From contig OX463848.1 in assembly GCA_949825065.1 (NCBI GenBank), forward strand, positions 31,249,502 through 31,313,501: DNA of 64,000 bases. Direction: 5' to 3'. The notes below the pieces were generated by a model, which was not told where the DNA came from, did not search any database, and saw only the letters and a program-made list of their open reading frames with translations. Position numbers and translations under genes: made by a program. The stretch's first letter is position 1, and every line of letters begins with the position of its first letter. Shown here piece by piece: positions 1 to 11,180 of this stretch. The DNA comes from Odontocerum albicorne (taxonomy: Eukaryota > Arthropoda > Insecta > Trichoptera > Odontoceridae).

Positions 1-129
1 CCCACTTTAATTTTAACTAATAGGTTTCCCGGAAATTGTATCGTATTTCTCAGAGAGATGTCATTAGGAGAACATTTTCGTTGCTGACTTCATTCCAAAT
101 GTGCTGAATGTTCAATATATTGTTATAAA

Positions 130-640
130 ATATGAATATATCAGGATAAAAATATAAGATGCGAATATACTCAATAGAAAAACGAATAAATCATTGTCCA
201 ACACCCGTGATAAGTATAATAGTATGTTATACGGAACGTAGTTTTGTATTTGTCACAAAAGGTAAAATAATAATGGTTTAGCGCATTTTATCAGTTATTG
301 TTTATCCAGATTGCCTGAGTAGTTTTTTAGTGTCAATTTGAAGGGGGAAAACATAATTAGTTTTTTGGTGCTTGATGCTTTTTCCTACCACAAAACATTG
401 TGACACAAACAAAAAAAATATGGCGATGATGCAGTAAGCAATCGAGTGTATTGAATGTAGTTTAAAAAAATCCGCAATGGGGATACTAAATTCGAAGATG
501 GTGTCCGCTCTGAAAGGCCGATTACCATTGATGATCAATTCAAGCATTCCATGACACAAGAAATTACGGATTTCTGAAAACCTCGAAAAAATCCAGCATT
601 CTACAAATTCGACCTACAAAACACGAAATTTCTTCCCGAA
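130..640 (+). mobile_element. mariner-like 5' fragment, copy A
   Basis: Translation near 450-545 gives a decayed mariner transposase N-terminal region with a recognisable RNGD...FEDGVRSERPIT stretch, matching the 'W F .. R .G D .. L .D ... R S G R P' linker after the helix-turn-helix domain. The reading frame is broken by several stops and indels and no catalytic domain follows. The whole segment, including what looks like 5' untranslated sequence, aligns by eye to 21790-22340. Family membership is inferred from the motif; the exact ends are not visible. Confidence 0.5.
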
Positions 641-1794
641 CACCAATAAAATACTCCATAACTTAAAGAAATAATGAATTTTAGTTCATTAGAAAATAAA
701 TATTAATGTGAGTGTTTTCGAAGGACACTAATGCAAATAGGCAATATGCAGATCACCGATAAATGGCGGTTTTGTTGGACGGTGAGTGACGTAAAAAACA
801 GACATCTTGTGGGCTAACCTGTTTATTTTCTATCTGCGAAGTTACCTGTTAAAAAATGATGTACTCTGAATTATATCAAATGTGGAATGTACATTACTGC
901 ATGTGAGGTGCACAAGTGGGACTTGTTAAGTCACCTTTATATGAGTGCAGGAAGAGTCAGACCACGAACCATATGGGAAACAGCTGCCAACTGTTATGGA
1001 GGCATGCAGGAGTTACACAAGTTAATATTAGACGTTGTGATCTAGTTGGAAAAAATACATGGCATGTAAGGGTCACATGTATAAAAAGAAAGTAAGGACG
1101 TGAATAAATTATCCCTTAGTTCCTACGGCCTTTTTCGTACGTCATGTTTAATAGACATATTGGCAAAATTTAATATCTCCTTTGTAGAACACGCACTAAA
1201 GGATTTTATCAAAGGTTCACTAAAATATGCAATATACCCAAGATTTCGGTATTTATTTCGTGTACCTCTATATAAGAATATTTAAAAATAATACAATAAC
1301 ATTAAACCATAAGCAAAACTAAACACCAATTAAATAATATTATACAAATAATATTATGAAAACTCGAAACTGATTTAAATCCGAGCTCATTCGGAATCAA
1401 AACCTGAGGACCAAATGAATAGACTACGATAGCCGATTTTAGCTGGATTGGGAAACCGTTGTCGAGAGGGCCTAGGCGCGACTTGCCTCAAGGAGTATCC
1501 TAGCACCGTGCAGCTTGAAATAAAATGGATTAGGGGTATAGAAGTTAAAGAATAGATATTTTAAGTTCTTTTGATATACTCGTATCAATTACTGTGAAGA
1601 GGTTTTTGACTTCTCGAGAGCTTTGTATAAAGTATGCATGTAATAGATCAGGGTTTTCTTTGAGGAAATCCGTAATTAATGGAATATATTAATAAAACAG
1701 TTATTTTTTGTTATTTTTCTATAAACAACCATTATATATTTTTGTTATATTTATATAAATAATCATTATATATTTTTCAAACGGGTTCAGTTTA
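641..1794. other. unassigned AT-rich DNA
   Basis: I see no gene or repeat family here. A 61-codon frame at 1100-1285 has no recognisable domain. A short GC-richer patch lies near 1430-1500. Confidence 0.5.
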
Positions 1795-1990
1795 TAGTTA
1801 ACCGTGGTACACGTAGTAAGGTTTTACAACTTATCAAGTTGATGAGAATTTATGAGAAAAGAATTCAAATAATAATTAACAATTGGTTAAAAGTATCCAC
1901 CTATTTTTTCACGTTTAAATGTCTTCAATAAGATACAGGCTAAATCCTAGTTTACCTGGTCAGGCAACAAACTCAGATCCATATAATTAA
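1795..1990 (+). mobile_element. LINE 3' UTR fragment (CR1/Jockey-like family)
   Basis: This segment shares the pattern 'ATACAGGCTAAATCCTAG' and then 'CAACAAACTCAGATCCAT' with the 3' part of the LINE copy at 45860-46255, which has 'GATACAGGCAAAAGCCTAG' and 'CAACAAATCCAGATCCAT'. Copies at 17160-17670 (minus) and 24035-24370 belong to the same family. It is decayed, carries no coding sequence, and its 5' limit is uncertain. Confidence 0.45.
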
Positions 1991-2487
1991 AGTGTCTATT
2001 TGAAATAACTTGTTTACGTATGTCTTGTTTTTCAAATACTTCGAATGTTAAAAACATCTGTCTTAAGAACATACACAGTATGTGATTTGCTGTTAAAAAA
2101 TACGCCCATTTTTAGCAGCATATCACTGCTTAAAATATAACATCAAGTTTATTTGTTTATTCAGTATGAAAATGTTTTTTAAAACATTTTTGTATTTTGT
2201 TCGCATTTCTAAAATATGTCATGTGTATCTTTTTATCACAAAATATTTAGTTGTTTCATAACATAGTTTACATTTGATTATTTCTGTATCTTATAGTTGG
2301 AACAAATTTTCTTCGAAGTGTTTTTAAAATTGAGATCCCTCGATAGTAAAAAGTCAGAGTCAATAAGAATAAATATCCTTATTACTCGTTTATTCTTGAC
2401 TTTTTCGAAGCCTTCTTTTCAATAACTAAGCAAATATGACTTGTAGCACTGACATACAGTTTTTTTATGTTTAAAAAAGTATATTAG
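1991..2487. other. unassigned AT-rich DNA
   Basis: Homopolymeric A and T runs dominate and no open frame or repeat family was recognised. Confidence 0.5.
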
Positions 2488-2997
2488 TCTACAACAGTAT
2501 TTTACTATAAACTTTGATGTATGGAGTGAAACGTGAACGTGAAAAAAGACTGAATGGAGTTGAATAAATATAAAAATACGCATACCGAGAAATACAACGT
2601 AATTAAAATGAAAGACAGAATACTAAATGAAGTGATAAGTGATGAATGTATACTTAAATCGGATGTTTTAAGTAAGATGTGGAAAAGAAAACTCCGAGAA
2701 AACTGGGTATGTGGAATAAAATACAGTACAAATGTTAGTGGTAGACATGATAGAAGATAAAATACTGTACAAATGTGAGTGGTAGGCATGATAGAATGTA
2801 AAATACAGTATAGTTGGATCAAATAAATGATATTTTGAAAGGAGAAAATGTAAAAAGTCATAGAAAACGTATGTTGTATAAGAAGACGCATTGAGGTAAA
2901 GTATGCGAAAGACGTGTGTTGAGATAGAAAAGCGTAGCGCTATATCCACTCTATTTATCCTGACAGGGAAATGGTGTGATAGTATTTACGTATGTAT
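2488..2997 (+). mobile_element. RTE-like non-LTR retrotransposon 3' fragment
   Basis: The plus strand encodes the C-terminal tail of a reverse transcriptase: RILNEVISDEC...KSDVLSKM, then a decayed NVSG.H..R..LDQ(V)NDILK region, ending in the 3' tail that carries 'GTATGTATG'. The same tail recurs many times in this window. Stops and indels break the frame. About 50 bp containing 'ACAAATGT.AGTGGTAG' are duplicated in tandem at about 2716-2805. Assignment to the RTE group is from memory of such tails in insect genomes. Confidence 0.6.
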
Positions 2998-3407
2998 GTA
3001 CCGTTTCGCAATATCAAATTTGCATAACAAATAAAATTTAATATTAATATAGTTCAATAAATATCGATATGTCGAATCTATATTGTTTAAGAGAACGAGC
3101 AAATCATTCCAAAATTAATGGAATGAAGTATCATATAAAGTGAAAAGAAGGATCAAAGAAGAAGTTACCTCGAAGTTCTCTCGTAATATATTTATTTTTT
3201 ATCTCTTAAGTGGAATGTTTTCCGGAACAAAGAAGAATCGTGAAGCATTATAAATGTATTTCATTTTATAAATTAAATGTAACCAATTGATGATAAATTT
3301 ATTTTGTGAATAAAAATTGTTAGTAATGTAGAAATTTATATTATTGACTTTAAATACAAAAAAAATCAGTTCGATCACTAAATAATAATAAACCTATTTA
3401 TTTATAC
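2998..3407. other. unassigned AT-rich DNA
   Basis: This gap separates two RTE-like tails of opposite orientation. Nothing in it is recognisable. Confidence 0.5.
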
Positions 3408-3800
3408 ATACACGCTATCTTCCTATCGGGATAGGCAGAGAAGAGAGAGCGCAAGACTTTCCTATCACGAGATACGAGCACATCTTTCACCTCTTCTAAA
3501 TCAATACAACTCCTATTGTTTCACTGACTTCTTATGTTTCCTTCTTTCAAAATATCATTCACTTGATCCAAACATCATTTTCTTGATCTTACTGTATTAT
3601 GACTGTACTCATATTTGCTGTGTTTATTTGTTTTGTTAGCCTCCCTTCGTTTATTTGTTCTGAAACCATCTCACAATGCTTTTTTTCATCTTACTTAATA
3701 CATAAGTCTTAAGTTTATATTCATTTCTAATCCCTTCATTTCCTACATTGTTATTTATTGTCACCACACATATTCTTCTCAAAGCTTACTTGTGTGTTTA
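3408..3800 (-). mobile_element. RTE-like 3' fragment, minus strand
   Basis: On the plus strand it opens with 'ATACATACACGCTATC' and 'CGGGATAGGCAGAG'. These are the complement of the element's 3' end, whose last codons read ...SLFSAYPDR in the better copies. It then runs back through complements of the LDQVNDIL and GHVERM-type regions. It is 5'-truncated at about 400 bp and full of small indels. Confidence 0.6.
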
Positions 3801-5259
3801 GAAATAACCGTTTGGGAAATCCTGACTTAACATTCTTAAAACTAGCCAATTTAACTTATTGTATAATTGTGATAAATTAAAAAAAAACATTGACACAATG
3901 TTGAAAATTTCATTTTGAACAATGCAAGTTTTAATTTGTATATACATAACTAAATTATACAAAATTGATGTTCCTGTTATCTAGTTTCCAGTGGAATCAT
4001 AAGTATTTTATGGAAGACAAACTAAGTAAGTTAAAATATCACATAATGTTAAATTTCTTTTGATCTAGATATAACAACGAATGCGATATTTTTTTCTTGT
4101 ACTATTTCTTTCTAAAACTTTCCACATATCTTCCTTTATATCTCTCTCCGGAAAAAACGCTCTAACTGAATATTAAACATTCAAATTTCTATTGAATGTG
4201 TATTGTAAGAAAACAATCAATAAAAAAAACATGCCACGCATTTTAAAAAAAATTTTATGTTCATAAATATATATGTCATTTTGGGCCTCTTGAGGAAGAG
4301 GACGAAGAGTTGAACATTTTAGGAAACTTTATACCATCCCTTAGATAAATTCTGACACCACCAACTCTGCGGTTAAGACTATTATTGCGAAAAAACCTGA
4401 ATCGAGATATTCGTATTGGTTTGAAGGGTGAGAAGCCTTCTTTCAGGTCTTATTGGATTGGTGAATCAGTGTGGTGACTAAGTCTAGATGTATGTTGGAA
4501 TGCTTTGTGCATCAATGTGGTAGCAGAATCTTTTGGAAATATAAACAAATTTTGTTTTCACAAGTCAATTCAATCTGTTGCTGTACTTCAGTGTCAGCTA
4601 CAGTGATCTCGCGACCTCTTGACAGTTCGTCGAACTCACGTTTTGTATATTATGCTCGATAGTGTGATCGATCTTTATACTGTTTCTCCCCCTGAAGTAC
4701 TGATGATTATTCTACTATTGCTAGTCCACACCTGCTGTCTACTATATACATCTCTTGTCTTACTGAAGGGTGCGTGATCTCTTTTTAGTGAGTGATTTAG
4801 TAATAAAAATACCTGACTCCTTCAACTGCCTATTTTGGTGTACCAAATTGTTCTTCTTGAAGTTCGAGAACTGCATAATCAAAGGGCGTGTGCTAGTATT
4901 ATGTATTCCATACACGGAAAAATTAAAGCTCTTCTTATTACAGTATTTTAATCCGTTTTCCTCAGTTTTCACAACAAGACACATGTAAAGCAAACAACTC
5001 AAACGGACACTCGAAAATGCGAGATAAAGCGAAGTTCATATTCGTAATTAATTACTCCACGAGAAGTTGCAATGTACGAGTATTTTGGCTTCCAAAAACC
5101 AAAATTATGAAAAGTCAAAATAATTTATACTCCAAAGGTTTCACTTTTTTAACGATATTCCAAAAAGGAATTAAATAAGTAAGAACACAAGGACATTGTC
5201 GACTGTGTGTTTTATATACGTGTGTGTAGGATAAAGTACACTTGAAGGGAAAATAAATG
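3801..5259. other. unassigned region
   Basis: No repeat or gene was recognised. The stretch 4270-4700 is less AT-rich than its surroundings and holds overlapping short frames (for example 4471-4662, plus), but none shows a domain. Confidence 0.45.
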
Positions 5260-5261
5260 TA

Positions 5262-5483
5262 CAGCACCCGGCGGTAAGTAATACACATCCGGCTTAAGAA
5301 AGATACTGTTGACCATAATCGGCTAACTTCGGCTTTGTAGAGCGTCGTTTCTGTCGCACGATACGCTACAGTCTCGCGACGGAACACGTGTATGAATGAT
5401 AGAGACGACGCTCCACAAGTTACCCGATTGTGGCCGACAGTCTTTTTTTAAGCCCGATGAGCATTACTTACTGCCGGGTACTG
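5262..5483. mobile_element. 222-bp palindromic MITE with TA target duplication
   Basis: The left end CAGCACCCGGCGGTAAGTAA and the right end, read on the other strand as CAGTACCCGGCAGTAAGTAA, are inverted repeats. The similarity continues inward through 'CGGCTTAAG' and 'AATCGG.TAACTT', so most of the element is one imperfect palindrome. TA dinucleotides flank both ends (5260-5261 and 5484-5485). TA duplication with CAG termini is known for pogo/Tc1-mariner type elements. There is no coding capacity, so it is non-autonomous. Confidence 0.75.
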
Positions 5484-5984
5484 TACATATATGTTAGTTT
5501 TCGGATATAAAATTATAAGTGTAAGTTACAAGTAAAAAAAATTAGATGAAATAAATAAACAAGCTCAATTATCGTATAATATTCATAATAAAACATTTAG
5601 TCTGTGATGTCATATGATTTAAGTTTTTTTCCGGGAAAAAGATGATTGATTTGATTTTGTCAATTTGCGTGCTATACGCAATAATAAAAATTTAAATAAT
5701 AAATTCATTGGAGATGGGCAGTTTTCTCTGAAGAGTGAACAAAATTCCAAACTCAAACGGAGTGTTCCGAGATAAAATAAAGGAATCGATTTGATGGAAA
5801 ATAGTTTAGGCAAGTTTTACTGTTTGAGAGGAATTCTAGCAGTGATATTGCATATCGGTTTAGTAGAAGTAGAAGACACTTCCCAGAGACGATTTTATCT
5901 CGACAGCTCTCCAACTTCCGTCTGCTCCCGTGTCTTTTCCATTATTCTGCTCTACTAGTATCTGACATTCATGTGTTCGCAAAT
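5484..5984. other. unassigned DNA
   Basis: A 64-codon minus-strand frame (5619-5813) shows no known domain. No repeat was recognised. Confidence 0.45.
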
Positions 5985-6334
5985 AAAATATGTTTGTCTA
6001 AAGAAAAAATATTTCCCTTGTGTTTAAAATAGGTTTGTATGAAGTAATACTTGCTTAACATTTAAAATATGTTCATGTAAAGTAATATTATTTACTTGAT
6101 GTTAAAAAAGGGGTGTGTCAAGTTACTCTTCAAATACTATTTGTTAAATGTTTAAAACATTTTTGTTTCCAGTAATATTTTCGACTTGATGTTTATAATA
6201 TGTTTGTGTCAAGTACTACGAGTATGATTTAAAATATGTTTGTGTAAAGTAATATTATTTGATTGATGTTTAAAATATATTTGTGTACATAATATTATTG
6301 ACTTCATGTTTATAATCTGTTTGTGCAAAGTATT
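5985..6334. repeat. decayed minisatellite, unit about 40-55 bp
   Basis: About eight imperfect copies of a unit containing 'TTTAAAATATGTTTGTGT' and 'AAAGTAATATTATT' follow one another. Copies differ by substitutions and length changes, which suggests an old array. It ends at the target duplication of the hAT-type element that follows. Confidence 0.6.
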
Positions 6335-6342
6335 ATTATAAT

Positions 6343-7202
6343 CAGGGGTGGCTCGTGACTTTAAAAACAGGTGGGGCAAGATGAGGCTGCAGCCCCCCCC
6401 CCATTTTTTTTTCCAAAAAAAAAATGAACTTTATATTTTTAGTACAGTGAGGTCGAACCAAGAAAATACTAAGAATTATCAATTTTTTTATTGCGAAATG
6501 AAACAAAAATAATTTTTATTTAACATACATATAAACATCAACAAAACTATAATTTAAAAAAAAACATGCATTTTTCACAAAATAAAATCAAAATATTTTT
6601 TATTAAATATAAAAATTAAATAAAAAATACTCTTATTATAAAAATATGAATTTTTCACAAAATCAAATGGAAACCGTTTTTATTAATATAATACATGAAC
6701 ATGAAAAACAAAAAAATAAACGTCACTCATTACAGCGCGGGGCAGGCGTGCTCCTGCCCCAAACAGACCTTTACGCAGCAAACGAAAAGCGACCTTCTGT
6801 AAACGGTAATACGGAACTTTTCTCTTTACCCCCACTGACTGACCAAACACTATCAGATCTCGCGTCATAGCGACAGCTTAACTGAAGCTAGCGACCACGT
6901 TACCACGGCAGATACAAAACTGCCCCGCCGCAACTCGTTTAGTTGTATGCGTGCATCGTATTTCGTACTTCGTGCGCGTATATATTTCACACCTACTTAC
7001 CAGTAATAAGTTAATATCGTTTTTATTCAAATATTTATAAATCATTACATGCAAACAATATTCCGAAAAACTAAGAATAATGACAATTATACCAATAATA
7101 AAAACACGCTTCAAAATCATTTCAGCTAATTATTATTTTTTTTATTACGAGAAATGTGTGTGAGGTAGTGCCCCGGTTGCCTTTAAAGACGAGCCGCCCC
7201 TG
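6343..7202. mobile_element. non-autonomous hAT-type element, 860 bp
   Basis: The left end CAGGGGTGGCTCGTGACTTT and the right end, read inward as CAGGGGCGGCTCGTCTTTAA, are terminal inverted repeats starting with the hAT-typical CAGGGG. Eight-base flanks ATTATAAT (6335-6342) and ATTATAGT (7203-7210) differ at one position, as expected for an old 8-bp target duplication. The interior has poly-C and poly-A tracts and a GC-richer block near 6730-6960. The frame at 6646-6870 shows no transposase motif, so the element probably moved using a partner's enzyme. Confidence 0.85.
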
Positions 7203-8689
7203 ATTATAGTAATCTAAATAAGGGTTGCTAAATAAAATAAACACATGCAAAAAATCAGTTCCTCAAAACCTTTTCTTCCATTGTCATATATTTTGATCTC
7301 TTTTTTTCTGATCCAGATTTGAGATAAGGTTTCGAAAAAGGATAACAGGATTTGAAATGGAATATGAAAATCAAATTCTGAAAGAAAGATGACCAGATTC
7401 CAAGAATGGGGTTGTTCATTGGCTTTTCCAGTTAACAGCTCTTTTTTAAGTCACCCTTTACTGTCCACGCAATGAGATTCTGGAACCAGTCATAAACTAA
7501 TGTTATAGTCGCTCCGTCATTGCTATGTTTTAAAAAGCGAATGATAAAACTTTTAAGTTTAAGACAGCAAGTGTTTCATTTCCAATTTACCTTTCCTCTC
7601 CATCATTCCTTCTTTCCACCATCGATTGATTATATCTCACTTTTATTGTTGTTATTTATGTTGTTCATGAAAGGAACAATAATTTGAGAAATTTAGCGAC
7701 CATGTAATTTCTTTTATGGACTTTTGTCTGGTTGTTTGAAATAAATTCCATTTGACAATAAGCCCGTCAGACTTCACAAAATGAAGGGGTTAATTTTACT
7801 TCCTCTCGAGGTGTCTCCTATCGGAGAATGGTCAATGTCGTGATATACCTTAACTTGTTGATTGATGCCCGGAACAACTCAGTAAAACTGGATCTCTAAA
7901 CTTGAATTATGTACAGGTGAATAATTTTTTGAATATTTTTTTGGGATCATGTAACTTCCTTCATTTAATTATATCTGGTTGGTTGGAAGACATTGCTGCC
8001 TGGTAATAATACCGCCAGATTATTTTAAAAATAAAGTATTAAATAAGTACAAGAACCCACTTTCACTTTTGTTACAAGATCAGTAAAAAAAGTCTTAATT
8101 CTACGTGATGTTGCCCGGTTCACTATCCATGTCAGTATTCCATAAAGGTAAGCTCTGAAGAAGTATTAGTAAACGCATTCTGAAATCCAAGCTGAGGTCT
8201 CGGCTTAGTAGACTTTATTTTATAAAAATAGACTTTATTTTAATAAAAGCGCTTACTTTTATCCTCACTTTAATTTTCAAGTGTTAAATAAATAAATAAA
8301 TCACTTGATATTATATGTATGTTTTTAAACTCATAACGTGAATTAAAAATACATTATAATATATAATAGATAAAATTCAGTTTTACTGTTGTCAATTCAG
8401 TCGAAAATTATTGGGTATGTATATAAAACCGTGTTGTAGAGAAGTGTAAGGACCAAATTTATATTATAGTTAGGCCTAAAAACTAAATACTAAATTCTAA
8501 CCATAAAATTTCGTGATAACTATTTGTGAGTCGGATCTTATGCGCTCTAAACTTTTAAGTGATATAATGAGACGATGGGATTCCCTTATTTAAGGAAGCC
8601 TCTTAACAAATTTAACTTTAAATGCTAATTTCTTTACTAAAAAAATTGTTAGGATTTTCCAGTAATCGATCACTTTGAAATCGTGGTTT
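7203..8689. other. mostly unassigned, with two SINE-1 tail scraps
   Basis: Segments 7640-7790 and 7935-8020 contain 'GTCTGGTTG.TTG.A' followed by 'ACAATAAGCCCGTCAGAC' or a close variant. These match the 3' body of the SINE-1 family seen complete at 19157-19375. The rest shows nothing recognisable. Confidence 0.45.
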
Positions 8690-8985
8690 AACATGATAAG
8701 AATGGACAAGTTTGAAGTGTCAGTCATGTGTCACTTGCGGATGGGCCACTGCATGGTGGCTAGTCACTTTTACAAACTGGATTGTGTGGAGGATCTCAAT
8801 TGCGAGTGTGGTTTGGATGATGAGACTTAGATCATGTGTTTTTTGGTTGGCCTTTATTTACTTCACATATTGCATTAACCAATCTTAACTGCATCCAATG
8901 AATGTTGCGTTTCATCTTTCTTCCAAAAACTTTTCAGTTTAAGATCGATTGTTACATTTTTGAAGTGTAATCAGTTATAGCTTTT
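8690..8985 (+). mobile_element. non-LTR 3' end with RNase H-type C-terminal motif, copy 1
   Basis: The plus strand reads CHLRMGHCMVASHFYKL and then LNCECGLDDET, ending at an in-frame TAG. This is the 'C R L R T G H ... H L ... P N C E C G ... E T' tail typical of R1/I/Loa-type LINEs carrying a C-terminal zinc-binding motif. A second copy with the same downstream sequence lies at 18530-18910. Here the 3' untranslated part is interrupted at about 8990 by an RTE-like insertion and resumes near 11040. Confidence 0.65.
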
Positions 8986-8989
8986 ATAT

Positions 8990-9138
8990 ATTTATATACA
9001 TACCATCACGCCGTCTCCCTATCAAGGTAGGCACAAAAAGAAAGAGCGCCAGACTTTTCTATCGCAACATAAATCTTTCACATCTTTTTACATTCATATA
9101 CCTTCTTATACAGCTCCCATGTTATTTCTGACTTTTTA
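8990..9138 (-). mobile_element. RTE-like fragment, part 1 (interrupted by mariner)
   Basis: It begins with 'ATACATACCATCACGCCG', the complement of the RTE-like 3' end, followed by 'GGTAGGCAC' and 'GAGCGCCAGACTTT'. It is cut by the mariner at 9141 and continues after 10428 at the expected point of the element, since other copies read straight across the joint ('TTATGTTTCCTTCTTTC' at about 3533). Confidence 0.7.
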
Positions 9139-9140
9139 TA

Positions 9141-10426
9141 TTAGGTCCTTACATATGAAATTGGCGTTTTGCCGTACTGGCAACTTTGATCTCAAATATC
9201 TTCTCTTTGGTTAGGAATTCCAAATTAAAATTTATACAGCTATTTATTCAAGTATTTGTGTTTCAGAAATTATACTTCATTTGTTTTTTCCTCAATTGTT
9301 TTTTTTCTTTGCGTCACTCAGTTTACAAAATGGAAAACTTGAAATATCGCGTTATTTACGAGTACGAGTTCCACCGTGGCACCAGTGCTGCAGAAACGGC
9401 TCGAAGGATTAATGATGTGTATGGCGACGGTGCCGCAAAAGAAAACACAGTGCGTTTTTGGTTCCAACGTTTTCGTTCTGGAAATTTCGACCTGCAGAAC
9501 AAGCCCTGTGGACGGCCGGAGACCAAAGTTGATAATGAAGAATTGAAGGCTATTGTGGAAGCGGATCCATCGCAAACCACGTCCGAGTTAGCTGCAGGCT
9601 GCGGTGTTAGTGATAAAACTGTTTTAATCCACTTGAAGCAAATTGGGAAGGTGAAAAAGCTTGAAAGGTGGGTACCTCACGAATTGAGTGAAGCAAATCA
9701 ACAAACGCGCGTTGACTGCTGCGTTGCATTACTCAACTGGCACAATAATGAAGGATTTTGAATCGAATCATTACCTGTGATGAAAAGTGGATCCTGTATG
9801 ATAATCGGAAGCGCTCATCGCAATGGCTGAACCCTGCCGAACCAGCCAAACCATGCCCCAAGCGAAAATTGACTCCAAAAAAGTTACTTGTGAGCGTTTG
9901 GTGGACTAGTGCTGGTGTCGTTCACTACAGCTTTCTTAGATCTGGCCAGACGATTACGGCAGATGTCTATTGTCAGCAACTGCAAACCATGATGGAAAAG
10001 CTAGCTGCTAAACAACCGAGGCTGGTTAATCGCTCTAGGCCACTGCTGCTTCATGATAACGCTAGACCACACACTGCACAACAGACGGCTACCAAATTAG
10101 AAGAGCTTCAATTGGAATGTCTAAGACATCCACCGTACTCTCCGGACCTTGCCCCAACAGATTACTATTTTTTTCGAAATTTGGATAACTTCTTGCAAGG
10201 GAAAAAAATCAACTCCGATGGGGCAGTCCAAACCGACTTCAAAGATTTTATTGATTCCCGTCCGAATGGTTTTTTTAGTAAAGGGATCGATGAACTACCT
10301 ATGAGATGGCAAAAGTGCATAGATAGCAATGGTACATACTTTGATTAAATAAATATATTATATTAAAAAAAAATCAACTTTATGTTCCTCCCAAACAAAA
10401 CGCCAATTTCATATGTAAGGACCTAA
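9141..10426 (+). mobile_element. mariner transposon, 1286 bp, nearly intact
   Basis: The terminal inverted repeats are identical over 31 bases; both start TTAGGTCCTTACATATGAAA and are flanked by TA (9139-9140 and 10427-10428). The element carries one transposase gene broken by a single-base lesion. It lies inside an RTE-like fragment and removing it restores that fragment. Perfect ends and an almost open coding region suggest a young insertion compared with its host. Confidence 0.92.
9330..10348 (+). pseudogene. mariner transposase (DD34D), single frameshift
   Basis: The product would cut and paste the element at TA sites. I chose ATG 9330 because MENLKYRVIYEYEF matches the usual mariner start; further upstream in-frame codons run back towards the inverted repeat and look untranslated. 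The N-terminal part has two helix-turn-helix regions (WFQRFRSGNFDL at about residues 45-56; a second around LAAGCGVSDKTVL) and the QIGKVKKLERWVPHEL linker. A one-base deletion near 9754 ends the first frame at 9759-9761. The second frame resumes at once with LNRIITCDEKW and continues to 10348. All three catalytic aspartates remain: TCDEKW, LLHDNARPH and APTDYYFF, with 34 residues between the last two. Total length, about 340 residues, is normal. The closest group is probably cecropia-like. Confidence 0.9.
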
Positions 10427-10428
10427 TA

Positions 10429-11040
10429 TTTCTTTCTTTCAACACATCATACACTTGATCCAACCATACTTTCTTTGGTCTTCTTCTGCCACGCCTTCAC
10501 CTCATATTTGTACTGAATTTATTTTGTAAGTCTTTCTTCATTCATTCGTTCCACATGCCCAAAACATCTAAGAGTGCTCTCCTGTATCTTGCCCAATACA
10601 TCAGTCTTAAGTTCACACTCATCCCTAATGACTTCAGTCCGTATTCTGTCATACATTGTCACCCCATGTGTTCTTTTAAGGGCACGCGTTACTAGAGCAT
10701 TTAATTGGTTCTTTTTAGTCTTGTTTCACGTCCAAGTTTCACTCCCATACAACAAAGTTGACATTAACATACTAATGTAGACTATCATCTTGGCAGATTT
10801 TCACACTATCCGGTTCGAGAAAACGCGTTTTAGTGACCTGTTGACTTTATTCCCTATCGCTGCACGCCGTTCGATATTCCTCTCAACCCTTCCATTATCT
10901 AAGAAAATACTATCTGAATAGCAGAATTCTCCATCATTTTTATCATACATTGCTCATTCATATATCGCATTTCATTTTCCTTTCACATTTTCCATCCCCA
11001 TGTAACTTTCCTTTAACACTTTTCTATCAACATGATATTG
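10429..11040 (-). mobile_element. RTE-like fragment, part 2
   Basis: On the minus strand this encodes the reverse transcriptase tail in order: an RR..AIGNKVN-like region, a NRT.S..AKM.VH...LMYGSE.W region, R.RTE.IRDEC, and a Q...W.GHVERM-type region. It joins part 1 at the mariner target. Stops and indels are spread throughout. Its far end near 11040 abuts the resumed 3' untranslated sequence of the older LINE. Confidence 0.7.
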
Positions 11041-11180
11041 AAGCTTTAAATTATTTATCATCGTTGTTTTTTTTATATCTGTTTTATTATATTGACTCTG
11101 ATAATTGTATTGTTGTCTTTTATATGGTGACACAAATCATCGTACGTGGCTTGCCTATAAAAATATATATTTAGTGTTAA
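11041..11180 (+). mobile_element. resumed 3' UTR of RNase H-type LINE, copy 1
   Basis: 'TTTATTATATTGACTC' and 'ATAATTG...GGTGACACAAATCATC' match the 3' untranslated part of copy 2 at 18838-18900. This shows that the RTE-like plus mariner block was inserted into this LINE. Confidence 0.6.

Noticed and set aside
2505..2949. Two long minus-strand frames
   Set aside because: They are antisense to the plus-strand RTE-like tail and rich in F, Y and S as expected from AT-rich antisense.
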